From assembly GCF_018069865.1 (NCBI RefSeq), contig NZ_JAGQDG010000007.1, forward strand, positions 273,244 to 337,243: a stretch of 64,000 nt of DNA. Direction: 5' to 3'. The notes under the pieces were generated by a model. It had not been told where the DNA came from. It did not search any database and saw only the letters and a program-made list of their open reading frames with translations. Position numbers and translations under genes: made by a program. This DNA is from Ideonella paludis (lineage in GTDB: Bacteria; Pseudomonadota; Gammaproteobacteria; Burkholderiales; Burkholderiaceae_C). Below, one piece after another: positions 1 to 8,559 of this stretch; the stretch's first letter is position 1; every line of letters starts with the position of its first letter.

Positions 1-1139
1 ACACCGTCCCATTTGCCAAAGCTGGCGGAGATCATGCCCAGGGTGTCCAGCACGTTGATCTGGGTCACGCCCTTCAGGCTGGTGCTTTGGCCGGCCATAT
101 TGAGCGCCGCCACACGGGCTTGCTCGGCCGCATTGGGCTGAATGGCGCTGACGATGGTTTTGCCACTGACCTTGTCGAAGGCCTCAGCGCAATCGCCCGC
201 CGCATAGATGCCGGGCACATTGGTTTGCAGGTGCTCGTCGGTCAAGATGCCCACCAAGCAGGTGATGCCGCTGTCCTGCAAGAAGCCGATGTTCGGGCGC
301 ACGCCGGTGGCAGAGATCACCAAATCAGCCTCCAGCACTTGGCCGGTCGAGAGCTTGACCTGCATGGCGCCGCTGGCGCTGGCGGCTGCCGCGGCTGGGG
401 CGGGTGCCGGGGCCGGCGCGCCGCCCAAGCCAATGGCCGAGGCCAGCTTGCTGAGCAAGCCGGGCTCTGCGGGGGCCGGTGCGGGCGCAGCGGCGGCGCT
501 GCCGGGGCGCTCAATCGCATCGACGCGCGCGCCGGTGTAGACCTTGACGCCCTTGGCTTCGCACCACTGCTTGATCATGCGGCCGGCGGTGGGGCCCATC
601 ATGCGGGGCACCATGCGGTCGCCCATTTCCACCACGCTGAGCTGCACGCCGCGCATGGCCAGCGCTTCCATGATGATGCAGCCGATGAAGCCTGCGCCCA
701 TTTGCAGCACGCGGGCACCCGGCTTGGCCAGGGCCATGATGGCGCGGGCATCTTCCAGCGTCCAGCAGGTGTGCACGCCAGGGCCGGTGATGCCAGGCAC
801 CGGGGGCTGCACCGGGGATGAGCCGGTGGCGATCAGCAGCTTGTCAAAGGATTCGCGGCTGCCGTCTTCCAGCACCACGGCGCGGGCGGCGGTGTCCACC
901 GTCTTCGCGCGGCCCCGGCGCAGCTCCACGCGCAGAGCGGCGAAGTGGCCGGGCGTGTGGCGCAGGTGCGTGCCTTCTTCGCCGACCTTGCCAATCAGCA
1001 GATAGGGGATGGCCATGCGCGAGTAGGGCGCTTCGGGTTCGTCGCCGATGACCACGATCTGGTCGTTGGGGGCGTGCTTGCGGAGGGTCTCGGCCGCAAT
1101 AACACCGGCCGGGCCGGCACCGAGGATGACGTGCTTCAT
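1..1139 (-). CDS. aorC: NAD/FAD-dependent oxidoreductase subunit of tungsten aldehyde oxidoreductase (AorC-like), 3' end missing
   Basis: Runs off the left edge, so the C-terminus is missing. The protein starts MKHVILGAGPAG (FAD dinucleotide fold, residues 4-12), has a second nucleotide-binding motif GAGFIG and the flavoprotein signature GIYAAGDCAE. It belongs to the pyridine nucleotide-disulphide oxidoreductase class. Its place behind aorA and aorB matches the NADH-reactive FAD subunit of the AorABC enzymes known from Aromatoleum, which pass electrons from aldehyde oxidation to NAD. Two oddities: residues about 214-258 form an Ala/Pro-rich low-complexity insert between the NAD fold and the rest, and there is no Shine-Dalgarno sequence before the ATG, which sits just behind an intrinsic terminator. 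Function as AorC is inferred from context; the flavoprotein class is clear. Confidence 0.8.
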   Translation of the reverse strand, partial: MKHVILGAGPAGVIAAETLRKHAPNDQIVVIGDEPEAPYSRMAIPYLLIGKVGEEGTHLRHTPGHFAALRVELRRGRAKTVDTAARAVVLEDGSRESFDKLLIATGSSPVQPPVPGITGPGVHTCWTLEDARAIMALAKPGARVLQMGAGFIGCIIMEALAMRGVQLSVVEMGDRMVPRMMGPTAGRMIKQWCEAKGVKVYTGARVDAIERPGSAAAAPAPAPAEPGLLSKLASAIGLGGAPAPAPAPAAAAASASGAMQVKLSTGQVLEADLVISATGVRPNIGFLQDSGITCLVGILTDEHLQTNVPGIYAAGDCAEAFDKVSGKTIVSAIQPNAAEQARVAALNMAGQSTSLKGVTQINVLDTLGMISASFGKWDG

Positions 1140-1150
1140 GGTGTGATCAG

Positions 1151-1178
1151 AAAAAAGGCGGTGCCGGGGCACCGCCTT
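1151..1178 (-). terminator. Intrinsic terminator between aorB and aorC
   Basis: On the minus strand a perfect GC-rich stem (GGCGGTGCC pairing with GGCACCGCC) is followed directly by six T. It ends about a dozen bases before the aorC ATG, so it should limit readthrough from aorAB into aorC. Confidence 0.8.
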
Positions 1179-1217
1179 GTGAACAAGTGGGAGCGGCCGC
1201 TGAAGGACGCTCCGGGT

Positions 1218-1245
1218 GCGCTCAAGGGCAGAAAACCTTGAGCGC
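1218..1245 (-). other. Stem-loop just after aorB stop
   Basis: A perfect 10-base inverted repeat GCGCTCAAGG / CCTTGAGCGC with an 8-base loop, five bases after the aorB stop codon. No T tract follows, so it looks like a 3'-end protecting or processing hairpin rather than a terminator. Confidence 0.6.
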
Positions 1246-1250
1246 GGCCA

Positions 1251-3107
1251 TCAGAGACCCAGACGGCTGCGGGTCTCGGGCTTGAGCTGGCCGTCGGCGT
1301 CCCAACCACGGATGTCGTAGTAGATCGGCAGCATCTCGCCCAGCTTGTTGACCATGCCCTTGGCAGGGCCGGTCTTGGCGGGCTCGGTCAGCAGGCGCTT
1401 GGGCAGGGTGTCGTCTTTGGAGCTGAAGCCGGCGCGGTTGTTGAAGTCGCGCTCCATGTTCCAGATGCGCTCGCCGATGGTGTTCAAGTTCTCCAGGGTG
1501 AACTCGTCGCCGCAGGCGGCGGCCACTTGCGGCTGCACATCGGCCAGGCCCCAGGCAAAGCTGGTGAAGATGCACACGCCGGCAGCGTCAAACGCGGCGG
1601 TGGCGTCTTGGAAGGCCTTGACCAGCTCAGGCTTGCCGTTAGATTCGAGCGGGTCGGTCTTGACGGGAATGCCCAGCACTTCAGAGGCGATGGTGTAGCC
1701 GCGCAGGTGGCAAGCACCGCGGTTGGACGTGGCATAAGCCAAGCCAATGCCTTGAATGCCGCGGCCGTCGTAGGCCGGGAACTCTTGGCCCTTGACCGAC
1801 ATGGACAGATCCGGGTGGCCGTACTTGGCGGTCAGGCGCTTGGAGCCTTGGCCGATCTCTTTGCCAAAGCCTTCGCCCTTGGCGGTGATCTCCGCAAAAT
1901 AGGCCAGCGCCTGGGCCGAGCCGAACTTGGCGTCGATGCCGATCTGCTCTTTGGTCAGCACGCCCATTTCGTACAGCTCCATCACCGCGCCGATGGTGGC
2001 GCCGAAGGTGATGGGGTCCATGCCGTGCTCGTTGCACAGCACGTTGGCGTACTGCAGGGTGTCCAGGTCGTTCACACCGTTGGCAGCGCCCAAGGCCCAA
2101 GCCGCTTCATACTCCAGGCCGCCCGAAGCGCCCCAGTATTGCGGCTTGTTCTCAACGGTGAAGTGGTTCTGGTCGATCTTTTGGATACGGCCGCAGGCAA
2201 TGGTGCAACCAAAGCAAGCTTGGTTGGTGACCAGAGGCTTTTTGCCGTCGCTGCCCGGCGCAGTGCGGGGGCGGCCCATGGCTTCTGCGCCAATGTCGCC
2301 GGCGCCTTCAAACTGCACATCGCGGTGGTTGCGGGTGGGCAGGGCGCCGACTTCGTTGATCACGCTCATCAGCACCTGGGTGCCCATCGCGGGCAGGCCC
2401 ACGCCGGTGACGCCGTTCTCGGCCAGGATCTTTTTCTTCTCGGCCGTGACGCGCATGAACTCCTTGGGGTTGACCAAGTTGCCCACGCCCTTTGTGCCTC
2501 GCACCACCACGGCCTTCAGGTTCTTGCTGCCCATCACTGCGCCCACGCCAGAGCGGCCAGCGGCACGGTGCAGGTCGTTCACCACGGCGGCGAACAGCAC
2601 CAGGTTCTCACCGGCAGCGCCGATGCTGGAGACGCGGACCAGCGGGTCTTGGTGGCTGGCCTTGATGGTCTTCTCGGTGTCCCAGACTGACTTGCCCCAG
2701 AGGTGAGACGCATCCTTCAGCTCGGCCACATCGTTCTCGATGGACAGGTACACCGGCTTGGGCGACTTGCCTTCAAAAATGACCATGTCCCAGCCAGCCA
2801 TCTTCAGCTCGGCACCCCAGTAGCCGCCCGAGTTGGAGCAGGCGATGGCGCCGGTCAGCGGGCCTTTGGTGACCACGGTGTAGCGGCCGCCGGTGGAGGC
2901 CATGGTGCCGGTCAGCGGGCCGGTGGACCAAATGATTTTGTTGTCGGGCGACAGCGGGTCGACCTTGGGGTCGATTTCTTCGACCAAGTACTTGGAAGCC
3001 AGGCCACGCGAGCCCAGGTATTGCTTGGCCCAATCCATGCGCAGCGGCTCAGAGGCCACCGTGCCGTTGGTCAGGTTGACGCGGAGAAGTTTTCCAGCCC
3101 AAGACAT
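1251..3107 (-). CDS. aorB: Aldehyde ferredoxin oxidoreductase, tungsten cofactor subunit
   Basis: 618 residues, the usual length of the AOR family. It oxidises aldehydes to carboxylic acids at a tungsten bis-pterin site in the cytoplasm. The N-terminal region has the family signature around GRSGVGAVMGSKNLKAVVVRG. The [4Fe-4S] ligands follow the family pattern: C298-x2-C301-x3-C305 and a distant C512 in GVCIFTS. It starts 11 bases after the aorA stop, so the two are co-transcribed; a terminator separates it from aorC. Together with TupABC and MoeA in this window the metal is most likely tungsten. The aldehyde substrate cannot be told from sequence. Confidence 0.93.
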   Translation of the reverse strand: MSWAGKLLRVNLTNGTVASEPLRMDWAKQYLGSRGLASKYLVEEIDPKVDPLSPDNKIIWSTGPLTGTMASTGGRYTVVTKGPLTGAIACSNSGGYWGAELKMAGWDMVIFEGKSPKPVYLSIENDVAELKDASHLWGKSVWDTEKTIKASHQDPLVRVSSIGAAGENLVLFAAVVNDLHRAAGRSGVGAVMGSKNLKAVVVRGTKGVGNLVNPKEFMRVTAEKKKILAENGVTGVGLPAMGTQVLMSVINEVGALPTRNHRDVQFEGAGDIGAEAMGRPRTAPGSDGKKPLVTNQACFGCTIACGRIQKIDQNHFTVENKPQYWGASGGLEYEAAWALGAANGVNDLDTLQYANVLCNEHGMDPITFGATIGAVMELYEMGVLTKEQIGIDAKFGSAQALAYFAEITAKGEGFGKEIGQGSKRLTAKYGHPDLSMSVKGQEFPAYDGRGIQGIGLAYATSNRGACHLRGYTIASEVLGIPVKTDPLESNGKPELVKAFQDATAAFDAAGVCIFTSFAWGLADVQPQVAAACGDEFTLENLNTIGERIWNMERDFNNRAGFSSKDDTLPKRLLTEPAKTGPAKGMVNKLGEMLPIYYDIRGWDADGQLKPETRSRLGL

Positions 3108-3118
3108 GTGTTCGCTCC

Positions 3119-3598
3119 TTAAGCTGCAGAAGAAGGTTGGTTGCCGAGCTTGTCAGCCCAGGCGGCCATCTTGTTGAGGCCCGTCCAGTTGGCGTCCACA
3201 TAGGTGATAGCGCCGGTGGGGCAAGCGGTGGCGCAAGCGGGGTCGCCGCCGCAGAGGTCGCACTTCTGGACCTTGCCGGTCTCTTGCACGTAGTTAACCG
3301 TGCCGAAGGGGCAGGAGATGGTGCAGACCTTGCAGCCCACGCAGGTGCTCTCGGCCACGACCTTGGCGCCGGTGGCTTTGTCCACCGTGATGGCCTCGAC
3401 CGGGCAAGCATGCAAGCACCATGCTTCGTCGCACTGGGTGCAGGTGTAGGGCACTTTGCGGCCCGTTTCGTGGAAGTCGAACACCTTGATGCGTGACTTG
3501 GCCGGCGCAAACACGCCGTAATTTTCATAGCTGCAGGCCATTTCGCACTGCAGGCACCCGGTGCACTTCTCCGGGTTGATATGAAGGCTCTTCTGCAT
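3119..3598 (-). CDS. aorA: Polyferredoxin electron-transfer subunit of aldehyde oxidoreductase
   Basis: 159 residues with sixteen cysteines in four clusters (CTGCLQCEMAC, CTQCDEAWCLHAC, CVGCKVCTISC, CDLCGGDPACATAC), enough for four [4Fe-4S] centres in a DmsB/HycB-type fold. It should wire AorB to the AorC flavoprotein. The reading frame stays open for about 200 codons upstream, but I chose the ATG of MQKSLHINPEKC because the first cysteine cluster follows at once and an AAAGAG Shine-Dalgarno precedes it; the upstream extension has no domain and crosses the inverted-repeat element. First gene of the aor operon, with a palindromic operator about 90 bases upstream. Confidence 0.92.
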   Translation of the reverse strand: MQKSLHINPEKCTGCLQCEMACSYENYGVFAPAKSRIKVFDFHETGRKVPYTCTQCDEAWCLHACPVEAITVDKATGAKVVAESTCVGCKVCTISCPFGTVNYVQETGKVQKCDLCGGDPACATACPTGAITYVDANWTGLNKMAAWADKLGNQPSSAA

Positions 3599-3685
3599 GG
3601 TCGTCTCTTTCGCAGTCGGTCCAGGATGTGGGGCCAGCCTCGAAGGGCAGGGCGCCACACGGGCACCGTCCTCCTGGGTTGGGGT

Positions 3686-3703
3686 TATGCAATGATCTGC
3701 ATA
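3686..3703. promoter_or_regulatory. Palindromic operator of aor operon (TATGCA-N6-TGCATA)
   Basis: Perfect 6+6+6 palindrome TATGCA-ATGATC-TGCATA, 88 to 105 bases upstream of the aorA ATG. The same palindrome with the same spacing occurs upstream of tupB (10023-10040), and the flanks on the aorA-facing and moeA-facing strands also agree (GCGnTATGCA). The layout resembles the ModE consensus as I recall it (CGnTATATA-N6-TATA), with a different core. I infer a tungstate/molybdate-responsive regulator. Confidence 0.65.
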
Positions 3704-3851
3704 GCGCTCCACTTTCGAAAGGCCGTGCAAACCCTGATTAAGCCTGTTCGGTGCAGGGTTGCTGTACCAGCGTGGGACGAAACACGTGTTTTTGCGCAAA
3801 TGGGCTAGGTGGGGGGGCTTTCGGCGGGCGTGCTTGCCGGGGTTGGTGCGT

Positions 3852-4087
3852 GCGCTGCCACAGGCCGTGGCCCGGGGCTCATGCATCGGCGGTTGGCTAA
3901 TGCCAACTGCCCTCGGTGCTCGGCCAAGCGCGTGCGCCGTCAAACTCCAGCCGCTCACCTTCGGCTCGCTGTGGTCAAACAGTGACGGCGAATATGTTGT
4001 TGAAGCGCGCGAGTACGCGCGCCACGCCCTTGTCCTGCGCGCCTCGGCGCCGAAGAAATCGCCCCGGGCCACGGCCTGTGGCAGCGC
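3852..4087. repeat. 236-bp element bounded by 27-bp perfect inverted repeats
   Basis: Positions 3852-3878 and 4061-4087 are exact reverse complements (27 of 27 bases), separated by 182 bases. No transposase gene lies inside and I see no clear target duplication. It could be a MITE-like or other dispersed repeat; the translated interior (…LQPLTFGSLWSNSDGE…) reminds me of recurrent intergenic repeats in Burkholderiales genomes, from memory only. The rest of the 802-base gap 3599-4400 holds the aor promoter region, and a possible plus-strand -10 (TATAGT, 4235-4240) for the next gene. I see no convincing gene in it. Confidence 0.6.
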
Positions 4088-4400
4088 TGGTCCAGCGTTG
4101 GAGGCCTGCACGATTGGCTTGCCTGACGTTGCGCAGCCATGGCAGAAAGTGGGTAAGTGACCGGTGCCTTCGGAGGATTTGCGAGCCGGCAACGCCCCCC
4201 TTGCAATCACGTCAAGACGCGGCCTCTGGGCCGCTATAGTGCTGCGCAGCGTTACGACAAAATGCCGGTTTGTAATTGCTGAACAGAAGTCGGATCGGTA
4301 GCAAATGTGCTAGTAGCCATAGATACTTAGATTAGCTGATGCTTGTGTTTTCTGGCGAGGGGCTTTTCTAGCGAGAGGCGCTTTACCCGCCCATAAAGTT

Positions 4401-4679
4401 ATGCAGCTTGAAGAGGTTACCGAAGGTTGGGACTCAGTCCATGTGGGACAGGAGGGTGCCGCTCTGTCGATTGAGGGCATCAATCCCTGGTTGCATGCAG
4501 CGCTGTGGCAGCGAGCACAGGCTGATCACACTGTTGTGCCCCACCTTACCTACCGGCATCAGCGACATCGGGCATGGGTCTATGAGGTCTCGCAGAATGG
4601 CAAGACTGCTCGATTTGCCGCGGCGGAACTCTCGAACGGCATATGGGGCTTCTATGTGCCACGCGAATCCGCTGTTTGA
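4401..4679 (+). CDS. Hypothetical protein, 92 residues
   Basis: Not recognised as a named family. The protein MQLEEVTEGWDSVHVGQEGA… is soluble, has no signal peptide or membrane segment, is rich in Trp, His and Gln, and ends in an aromatic stretch (ELSNGIWGFYVP). The composition looks like a real small protein rather than a shadow frame, and I think similar uncharacterised proteins occur in other proteobacteria. No strong Shine-Dalgarno is visible. The stretch around it (4.2-5.6 kb) looks less GC-rich than its neighbours, so this gene and the next may be a later insertion. Function unknown. Confidence 0.6.
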   Translation: MQLEEVTEGWDSVHVGQEGAALSIEGINPWLHAALWQRAQADHTVVPHLTYRHQRHRAWVYEVSQNGKTARFAAAELSNGIWGFYVPRESAV

Positions 4680-4796
4680 ACGGCTGCTCGATGAGACCAC
4701 CTTCGGCAGGCAGCGCTGCGATTGGCAACTGACCTTTGCTTAGCCCGGCAGGCTGATGGCGACAACTTACCACCAACGTTTTGCTTTGAGGCACCC

Positions 4797-5447
4797 ATGA
4801 GTGACGTCACTGCCCAGGGATCGCAGTTTGAAAGTGCAGCATCCATCTTCCGGCTGATTTCTACTTCCCTATTCATTTGCGGCTTCTTCCCTGCTGTTGT
4901 TGCTGCCACGGTGCCCAATGGCCAGGACAAATCAGTCGCCATCGAGCGAGAGGTCGAGCGTCTCGAGGCGGAGCAGTACCGGCTTCTGGAGCAAGTCAGG
5001 AACGAGTTGGCCGCGCTGCCAGCCATCGCTCCGTCCTCGCCTCAGGCAGCTCGGCGAGCGAAGCTTGAGTTGTTGCTTGCAGAGATTGAGCGCCGGATCA
5101 ATGCGGAGTCATCTGGTCGCACATACTACGTCTCCGCCATGACTCCGGATACCGAGATCCGTTCATACTACGAGCGTGTTCAGCGTCGGATTGAGGAGCA
5201 AGGCAACATCAACTTCCCCAAGACCGACACCACCTCGTTGTACGGGCGCGTTGTCGTTACCTTTGCGCTGAATGCTGACGGGAAGATCGATCGTATCGAC
5301 ATCGCAAAATCCACGTCGAAAGTCTTGTCAGAGCACGCGATCAACCTGCTGAGGATGCTAGAGCCGTTTGAAAGCTTTCCTCCCGAAGTGGCGAAGAGGA
5401 TCGATCAAATGGTGATCACGGCTCCGTTCAATTACAAGCGAAAGTAG
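4797..5447 (+). CDS. TonB C-terminal-domain protein
   Basis: 216 residues. One hydrophobic segment near the N-terminus (about residues 19-37) would act as membrane anchor or signal. A charged helical stretch (IEREVERLEAEQYRLLEQ) follows, and the last 90 residues (TSLYGRVVVTFALNADGKIDRIDI … VITAPFNYKRK) match the TonB C-terminal fold that passes energy to outer-membrane receptors. It lacks the Pro-rich spacer of true TonB and has no exbBD next to it, so a structural or accessory TonB-like role is as likely. I chose the ATG of MSDVTAQ; the frame is open for 25 more codons upstream with no support. Its close upstream neighbour is the hypothetical gene. Confidence 0.7.
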   Translation: MSDVTAQGSQFESAASIFRLISTSLFICGFFPAVVAATVPNGQDKSVAIEREVERLEAEQYRLLEQVRNELAALPAIAPSSPQAARRAKLELLLAEIERRINAESSGRTYYVSAMTPDTEIRSYYERVQRRIEEQGNINFPKTDTTSLYGRVVVTFALNADGKIDRIDIAKSTSKVLSEHAINLLRMLEPFESFPPEVAKRIDQMVITAPFNYKRK

Positions 5448-5737
5448 AGCAGTGGGAGTGGGGCATAACCACCCCATCTAGCGAGCAAGTGTCGGCAAGC
5501 CCCAACCGCCTCTCTTTTCGAACGTTGAGCGGTATCGGTACTTGATCGCCACATCTTCAGCGCAGGACAAGTTTGAGATTTGGTCTCTACGCACTTTGCT
5601 CCTGCCGCCATAAGTCGCACCGTTCCACTACTTCACCCGCCCTGGGGCCTACCCCTCGACAGGGCCACTTAAGCTACAAACCGTAGCCCGAACCATCACA
5701 TAACCCGGCAACAAGCGAGGGAGCACCTGCCCCGCGC

Positions 5738-7606
5738 TCAAGGCGCCGTACACAAACAATGCACCGCCGCCGCATAGGGCTGGCGGCCTTCGATCAGTTT
5801 GCGGGCCAGGGCCAGCTCGCCCTGGTCTTGGCGGGTGGCCCACGCGGCGGCGTTGCGCAGCGGGTTGCTGTGGCTGCCCATCAAGCTTTGGAACAGGGGT
5901 GCGATGCTCACGGCCGCTTGGTCGCCCAGGCTGGCCAGCAGGCGGTCGAAGCGGCTGCGTTCGGGCTCGACGTAGACCACGGCGGGTTTATCCAGCTTGG
6001 CCAGGCTGGTGGCGGCGGTGATGGCGTCTTGCAGGCCGCCCAACTCATCCACCAAGCCGCGCTCTTTGGCTTGCTGGCCGGTCCAGACGCGGCCTTGGGC
6101 CACGGCGTCCAGCGCTTCGGGCTTCATCTTGCGGGCGGCGGCGGCCTGGCCGATGAAGCGGGTGTAGATGTCGTTGATGCCAGATTGCACCACCTCGGCC
6201 ATGCGCGGGTCCAGGGCACGGCGCGGGTCATAGCCGCCAGCCAGCCAAGTGGTGCTGTAGCCGCCGGTGCGGATGGAGAGCTTGTCCATCAAGCCCTCAG
6301 CCGTGGGCAGCATGCCGAACACGCCGATGGAGCCGGTGATGGTGCCTTTGTCGGCCAACACGCGGTCGCTGGACATGGAGATCCAATAGCCGCCCGAAGC
6401 GGCCACATCGCCCATGGAGATGACCACGGGCTTGCCGGCCGTGCGGGTCACTTCCAACTCGCGGCGCACGATCTCGGAGGCCAAGGCGCTGCCGCCGGGG
6501 GAGTTGACGCGCACGACCACGGCCTTGATGCGTTCGTCCTCTCGGACCTGGCGGATCAGGCGGGCGGTGGAGTCGCCGCCGATGGTGCCGGGGCTGGCGA
6601 AGCCGTCGATGATCTCGCCTTCAGCCACCACCACACCCACGGCGGGGCCGATGGCGGAGGGCTGGGGGGCTTGACGGGCGTAGTCGGCCAAGCTGACTTG
6701 GCGGATGGTTTTGTCGTCCAGCGCGCCGCCCTTGATGATCTTCTCGCGGAACAGGTCGCGGGTGATCACGGCGTCCACCAGCTTGGCGTTCAGGGCCAGC
6801 TTGGCACCGTCGCCGCCGGTGGCCTTCAGGGCTTCGGGCAGGGTGTTGATCAGTTGGGTGATGCTGCCGGCGGGCAGCTTTCGCTGGGCTTCGACGCTGC
6901 TCATGTAGTCGGCCCAGAGGGCGTCGTACAGATACGCATCGGCCTCTAGCGCGGCCTTGGAGGGTGCGTTGGCAATGTAGGGCTCACCAAAGCTCTTGAA
7001 GGTGCCCACGCGCAGCAGGTGCACGGTGATGCCCAGGCGGTCCAGCGCGTCTTTGTAGTAATTGCGCTGGCGGCCAAAGCCCGACAACTCCACCATGCCC
7101 ATGGGGTGCAGGTTGACCTCATTGGCATGGCTGGCCAGATAGTAGCCGGCTTGGCTGAAGTGTTCGCCATAGCTCAGCAGCGGCTTGTTGCAGGCCTTGA
7201 ACTGCGTCAGCGCGGTGCCCACTTCGCGCAGTTGGGCCATGCCTGCGCCTTCAAACTCGCTGACATCCAGCACGGCTTGGCTGATGTTGGGGTCTTTGCA
7301 GGCTTCTTTGAGTGCGGTCAGCACGTCGCGCAGGCGGGTCTGGTGGACCATCTCGCCCTGGGCGCCGGCCAGCAGGTGTTCACGCGGCGAGCCCGCCACC
7401 TCTTCCACCAGCTTGCCTTGCAGGTTGAGCACCAGCGTGGTTTTGTCCTTGGGCTTGTCGGGCTTGCTGGTGAAGAGGGCGACCGCAATGGCGATCAGCA
7501 CCAAGAGGATGATGAGGTTGAAGAAGGCGCGGCGGCAGAGGTCTAGAAACCACCAAATACCCTTAAAGACTGCCACAAAAGGCGACGCGATGGAGCTGAA
7601 CGACAT
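5738..7606 (-). CDS. sppA: Signal peptide peptidase SppA, 67K type
   Basis: 622 residues. Inner-membrane serine protease that degrades cleaved signal peptides; it acts as a membrane-anchored oligomer on the periplasmic side. A single N-terminal membrane helix (NLIILLVLIAIAVALF) precedes two tandem S49 peptidase domains. The catalytic lysine is in GTFKSFGEP (K204) and the nucleophilic serine in GDVAASGGYW (S404), the split Lys/Ser dyad of the long E. coli-type enzyme. An in-frame ATG 5 codons upstream (7621) would give exact E. coli numbering (209/409), but the AGGTG Shine-Dalgarno fits the 7606 start better. It lies downstream of tupA on the same strand behind a hairpin. Confidence 0.92.
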   Translation of the reverse strand: MSFSSIASPFVAVFKGIWWFLDLCRRAFFNLIILLVLIAIAVALFTSKPDKPKDKTTLVLNLQGKLVEEVAGSPREHLLAGAQGEMVHQTRLRDVLTALKEACKDPNISQAVLDVSEFEGAGMAQLREVGTALTQFKACNKPLLSYGEHFSQAGYYLASHANEVNLHPMGMVELSGFGRQRNYYKDALDRLGITVHLLRVGTFKSFGEPYIANAPSKAALEADAYLYDALWADYMSSVEAQRKLPAGSITQLINTLPEALKATGGDGAKLALNAKLVDAVITRDLFREKIIKGGALDDKTIRQVSLADYARQAPQPSAIGPAVGVVVAEGEIIDGFASPGTIGGDSTARLIRQVREDERIKAVVVRVNSPGGSALASEIVRRELEVTRTAGKPVVISMGDVAASGGYWISMSSDRVLADKGTITGSIGVFGMLPTAEGLMDKLSIRTGGYSTTWLAGGYDPRRALDPRMAEVVQSGINDIYTRFIGQAAAARKMKPEALDAVAQGRVWTGQQAKERGLVDELGGLQDAITAATSLAKLDKPAVVYVEPERSRFDRLLASLGDQAAVSIAPLFQSLMGSHSNPLRNAAAWATRQDQGELALARKLIEGRQPYAAAVHCLCTAP

Positions 7607-7626
7607 GACACACCTGCCCATGAAAG

Positions 7627-7652
7627 AAGGCCACCCAGGTGTGGGTGGCCTT
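7627..7652 (-). terminator. Hairpin after tupA
   Basis: Perfect 10-base inverted repeat AAGGCCACCC / GGGTGGCCTT, between the tupA stop and sppA. On the minus strand it is followed by a short pyrimidine run (CTTTC), so a moderate terminator for the tup operon. Confidence 0.6.
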
Positions 7653-7722
7653 GCAGATGTTAAGCGGCGCCGCCTTGCAGTGCGCGCTTCAAGCTGGGGG
7701 CTTGCTCAGCGTTTGCTCAAGA

Positions 7723-8559
7723 TCACCGTGCAGCGTTGGGGAAAAACAATTGTTCGCCGTTGATTTTGTAGGCGGCGATGCTGGATTGGCCGGCCGGTGA
7801 GGTGACCCAATCGGCAAACTGCTGGGCCAGAGCGGCTTTGACATGCGGGTGCTTGGCCGGGTTGACCACCATCACGCCATATTGGTTGAACAGCACCTTG
7901 TCGCGTTCGACCAGCACGGTCAACTCGCCCCGGTTTTTGAAGGACAGCCAGGTGCCACGGTCGGTCAGCACATAGCCGTTGGTCGACGAGCCCATGTTCA
8001 GCGCCGGGCCCATGCCGCAGCCGCACTCTTTGTAGCCCGCAGGCTTGGCCGCGGCCATGTCCACACCGGCGGCCTTCCACAGGCGCAGCTCGGCGGCGTG
8101 GGTGCCGCTCTTGTCGCCGCGCGAGATGAAGGGCGCGCCGCTGCTGCCGATTTTGCCCAGGGCGGCGGCCACGGTGTGGCCCTTGACCTTGGCCGGGTCA
8201 CTGGCCGGGCCGACGATGACGAAGTCGTTGTACATGACCGCTTTGCGCTGAGTCGAGAAACCATCGGCGACAAACTTTTCTTCGGCCACCGTGTCGTGCA
8301 CAAAGACCACATCGGCGTCACCACGCCGGCCCATGTCCAGCGCTTGGCCGGTGCCCACGGCCACCACTTTGACGTCAATGCCGGTGGCGGCTTTGAAGGC
8401 TGGCAACAGGTGGGCAAACAGGCCCGACTGCTCGGTGGAGGTGGTCGAGGCCATCAAGATGGCCTTGTCTTGGGCCTGCAGCAGCGGAGCGGCCAACAGC
8501 AGGGCCATGGCCGCGGCCAGGGCACGCAGGGCGGGACGGCGGGAAGAGATCAAGTCCAT
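7723..8559 (-). CDS. tupA: Tungstate-binding periplasmic protein TupA
   Basis: 278 residues. The secreted substrate-binding component of the tungstate importer, with a signal peptide (MDLISSRRPALRALAAAMALLLAAPLLQAQ). The TupA oxyanion pocket motif is visible as ASTTSTEQSG just after the mature N-terminus, then VGTGQALDMGRRGDADVVFVHD and SRGDKSGTH, which separates it from the ModA molybdate and PstS phosphate binders. The ATG lies inside the tupC end (10-base overlap), so it is translated from the same mRNA. Last gene of tupBCA. Confidence 0.94.
   Translation of the reverse strand: MDLISSRRPALRALAAAMALLLAAPLLQAQDKAILMASTTSTEQSGLFAHLLPAFKAATGIDVKVVAVGTGQALDMGRRGDADVVFVHDTVAEEKFVADGFSTQRKAVMYNDFVIVGPASDPAKVKGHTVAAALGKIGSSGAPFISRGDKSGTHAAELRLWKAAGVDMAAAKPAGYKECGCGMGPALNMGSSTNGYVLTDRGTWLSFKNRGELTVLVERDKVLFNQYGVMVVNPAKHPHVKAALAQQFADWVTSPAGQSSIAAYKINGEQLFFPNAAR

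Noticed and set aside
3759..4160. 133-codon plus-strand frame inside the aor upstream gap
   Set aside because: It spans both arms of the inverted repeat, has no ribosome site and no coherent protein features; looks like a repeat-derived frame.
3599..4210. Long minus-strand frame running into aorA from upstream (would make a 363-residue protein)
   Set aside because: The extension has no domain, crosses the inverted-repeat element and operator, and the ferredoxin part has its own ATG and Shine-Dalgarno.
7621..7621. Alternative sppA start giving exact E. coli numbering of the Lys/Ser dyad
   Set aside because: It abuts the tup terminator hairpin and has no Shine-Dalgarno, while the ATG at 7606 has AGGTG upstream; not fully excluded.
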